Of a DNA stretch of 5,884 nt, positions 5,883 through 5,884 are shown one piece after another (position 1 is the stretch's first letter; the number at the start of each line of letters is the position of its first letter). A program made the translations under genes and the position numbers. The notes below the pieces were generated by a model, which saw only the letters and a list, made by a program, of their open reading frames with translations, had not been told where the DNA came from and made no database searches. Where the stretch lies: contig DIHU01000208.1 of the NCBI GenBank assembly GCA_002420315.1, positions 1 through 5,884 of the forward strand, given 5' to 3'. The DNA is from Akkermansiaceae bacterium UBA5688 (GTDB lineage Bacteria > Verrucomicrobiota > Verrucomicrobiia > Verrucomicrobiales > Akkermansiaceae).

Positions 5883-5884
5883 GT

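Overview
The window holds two divergent gene clusters that meet in a 133-base intergenic region (2348-2480), with almost no other non-coding DNA. Moderate GC, nearly absent Shine-Dalgarno sequences, and the style of the biotin carrier and PfkB proteins suggest a Gram-negative bacterium, possibly of the PVC group (Verrucomicrobiota such as Opitutae). That assignment is inference from overall protein character. No rRNA, tRNA, phage, transposon or CRISPR sequence is visible.

Left half, minus strand (2347 down to 1): a 611-residue ABC half-transporter (ATPase domain followed by six-helix ABC-2 permease, the ABCG/White arrangement), then a 131-residue protein with one N-terminal membrane anchor and a small beta-rich, OB-fold-like domain, then the first 23 codons of a protein with a signal peptide that runs off the window edge. 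Gaps are 21 and 25 bases, so these three look like one operon for an envelope or export function of unknown substrate.

Right half, plus strand (2481 to 5882): accB and accC, the carrier protein and biotin carboxylase of acetyl-CoA carboxylase, followed by a ThiE-type thiamin phosphate synthase and a PfkB-family kinase of unknown substrate. accC/thiE and thiE/pfkB each overlap by four bases (GTGA and ATGA), which implies translational coupling. A committed step of fatty acid synthesis is therefore co-transcribed with a thiamin synthesis gene and a kinase. All four proteins look intact, with the expected catalytic residues.

The intergenic region holds a plausible sigma70-type promoter for accB and a perfect 12-base palindrome. 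On the minus strand it has a perfect Shine-Dalgarno sequence (GGAGGTGAT) in front of a six-codon ORF. That ORF overlaps a 25-codon ORF by ATGA, which in turn overlaps the ABC gene start by ATGA. This chain is the most unusual local structure in the window, although it could be chance.
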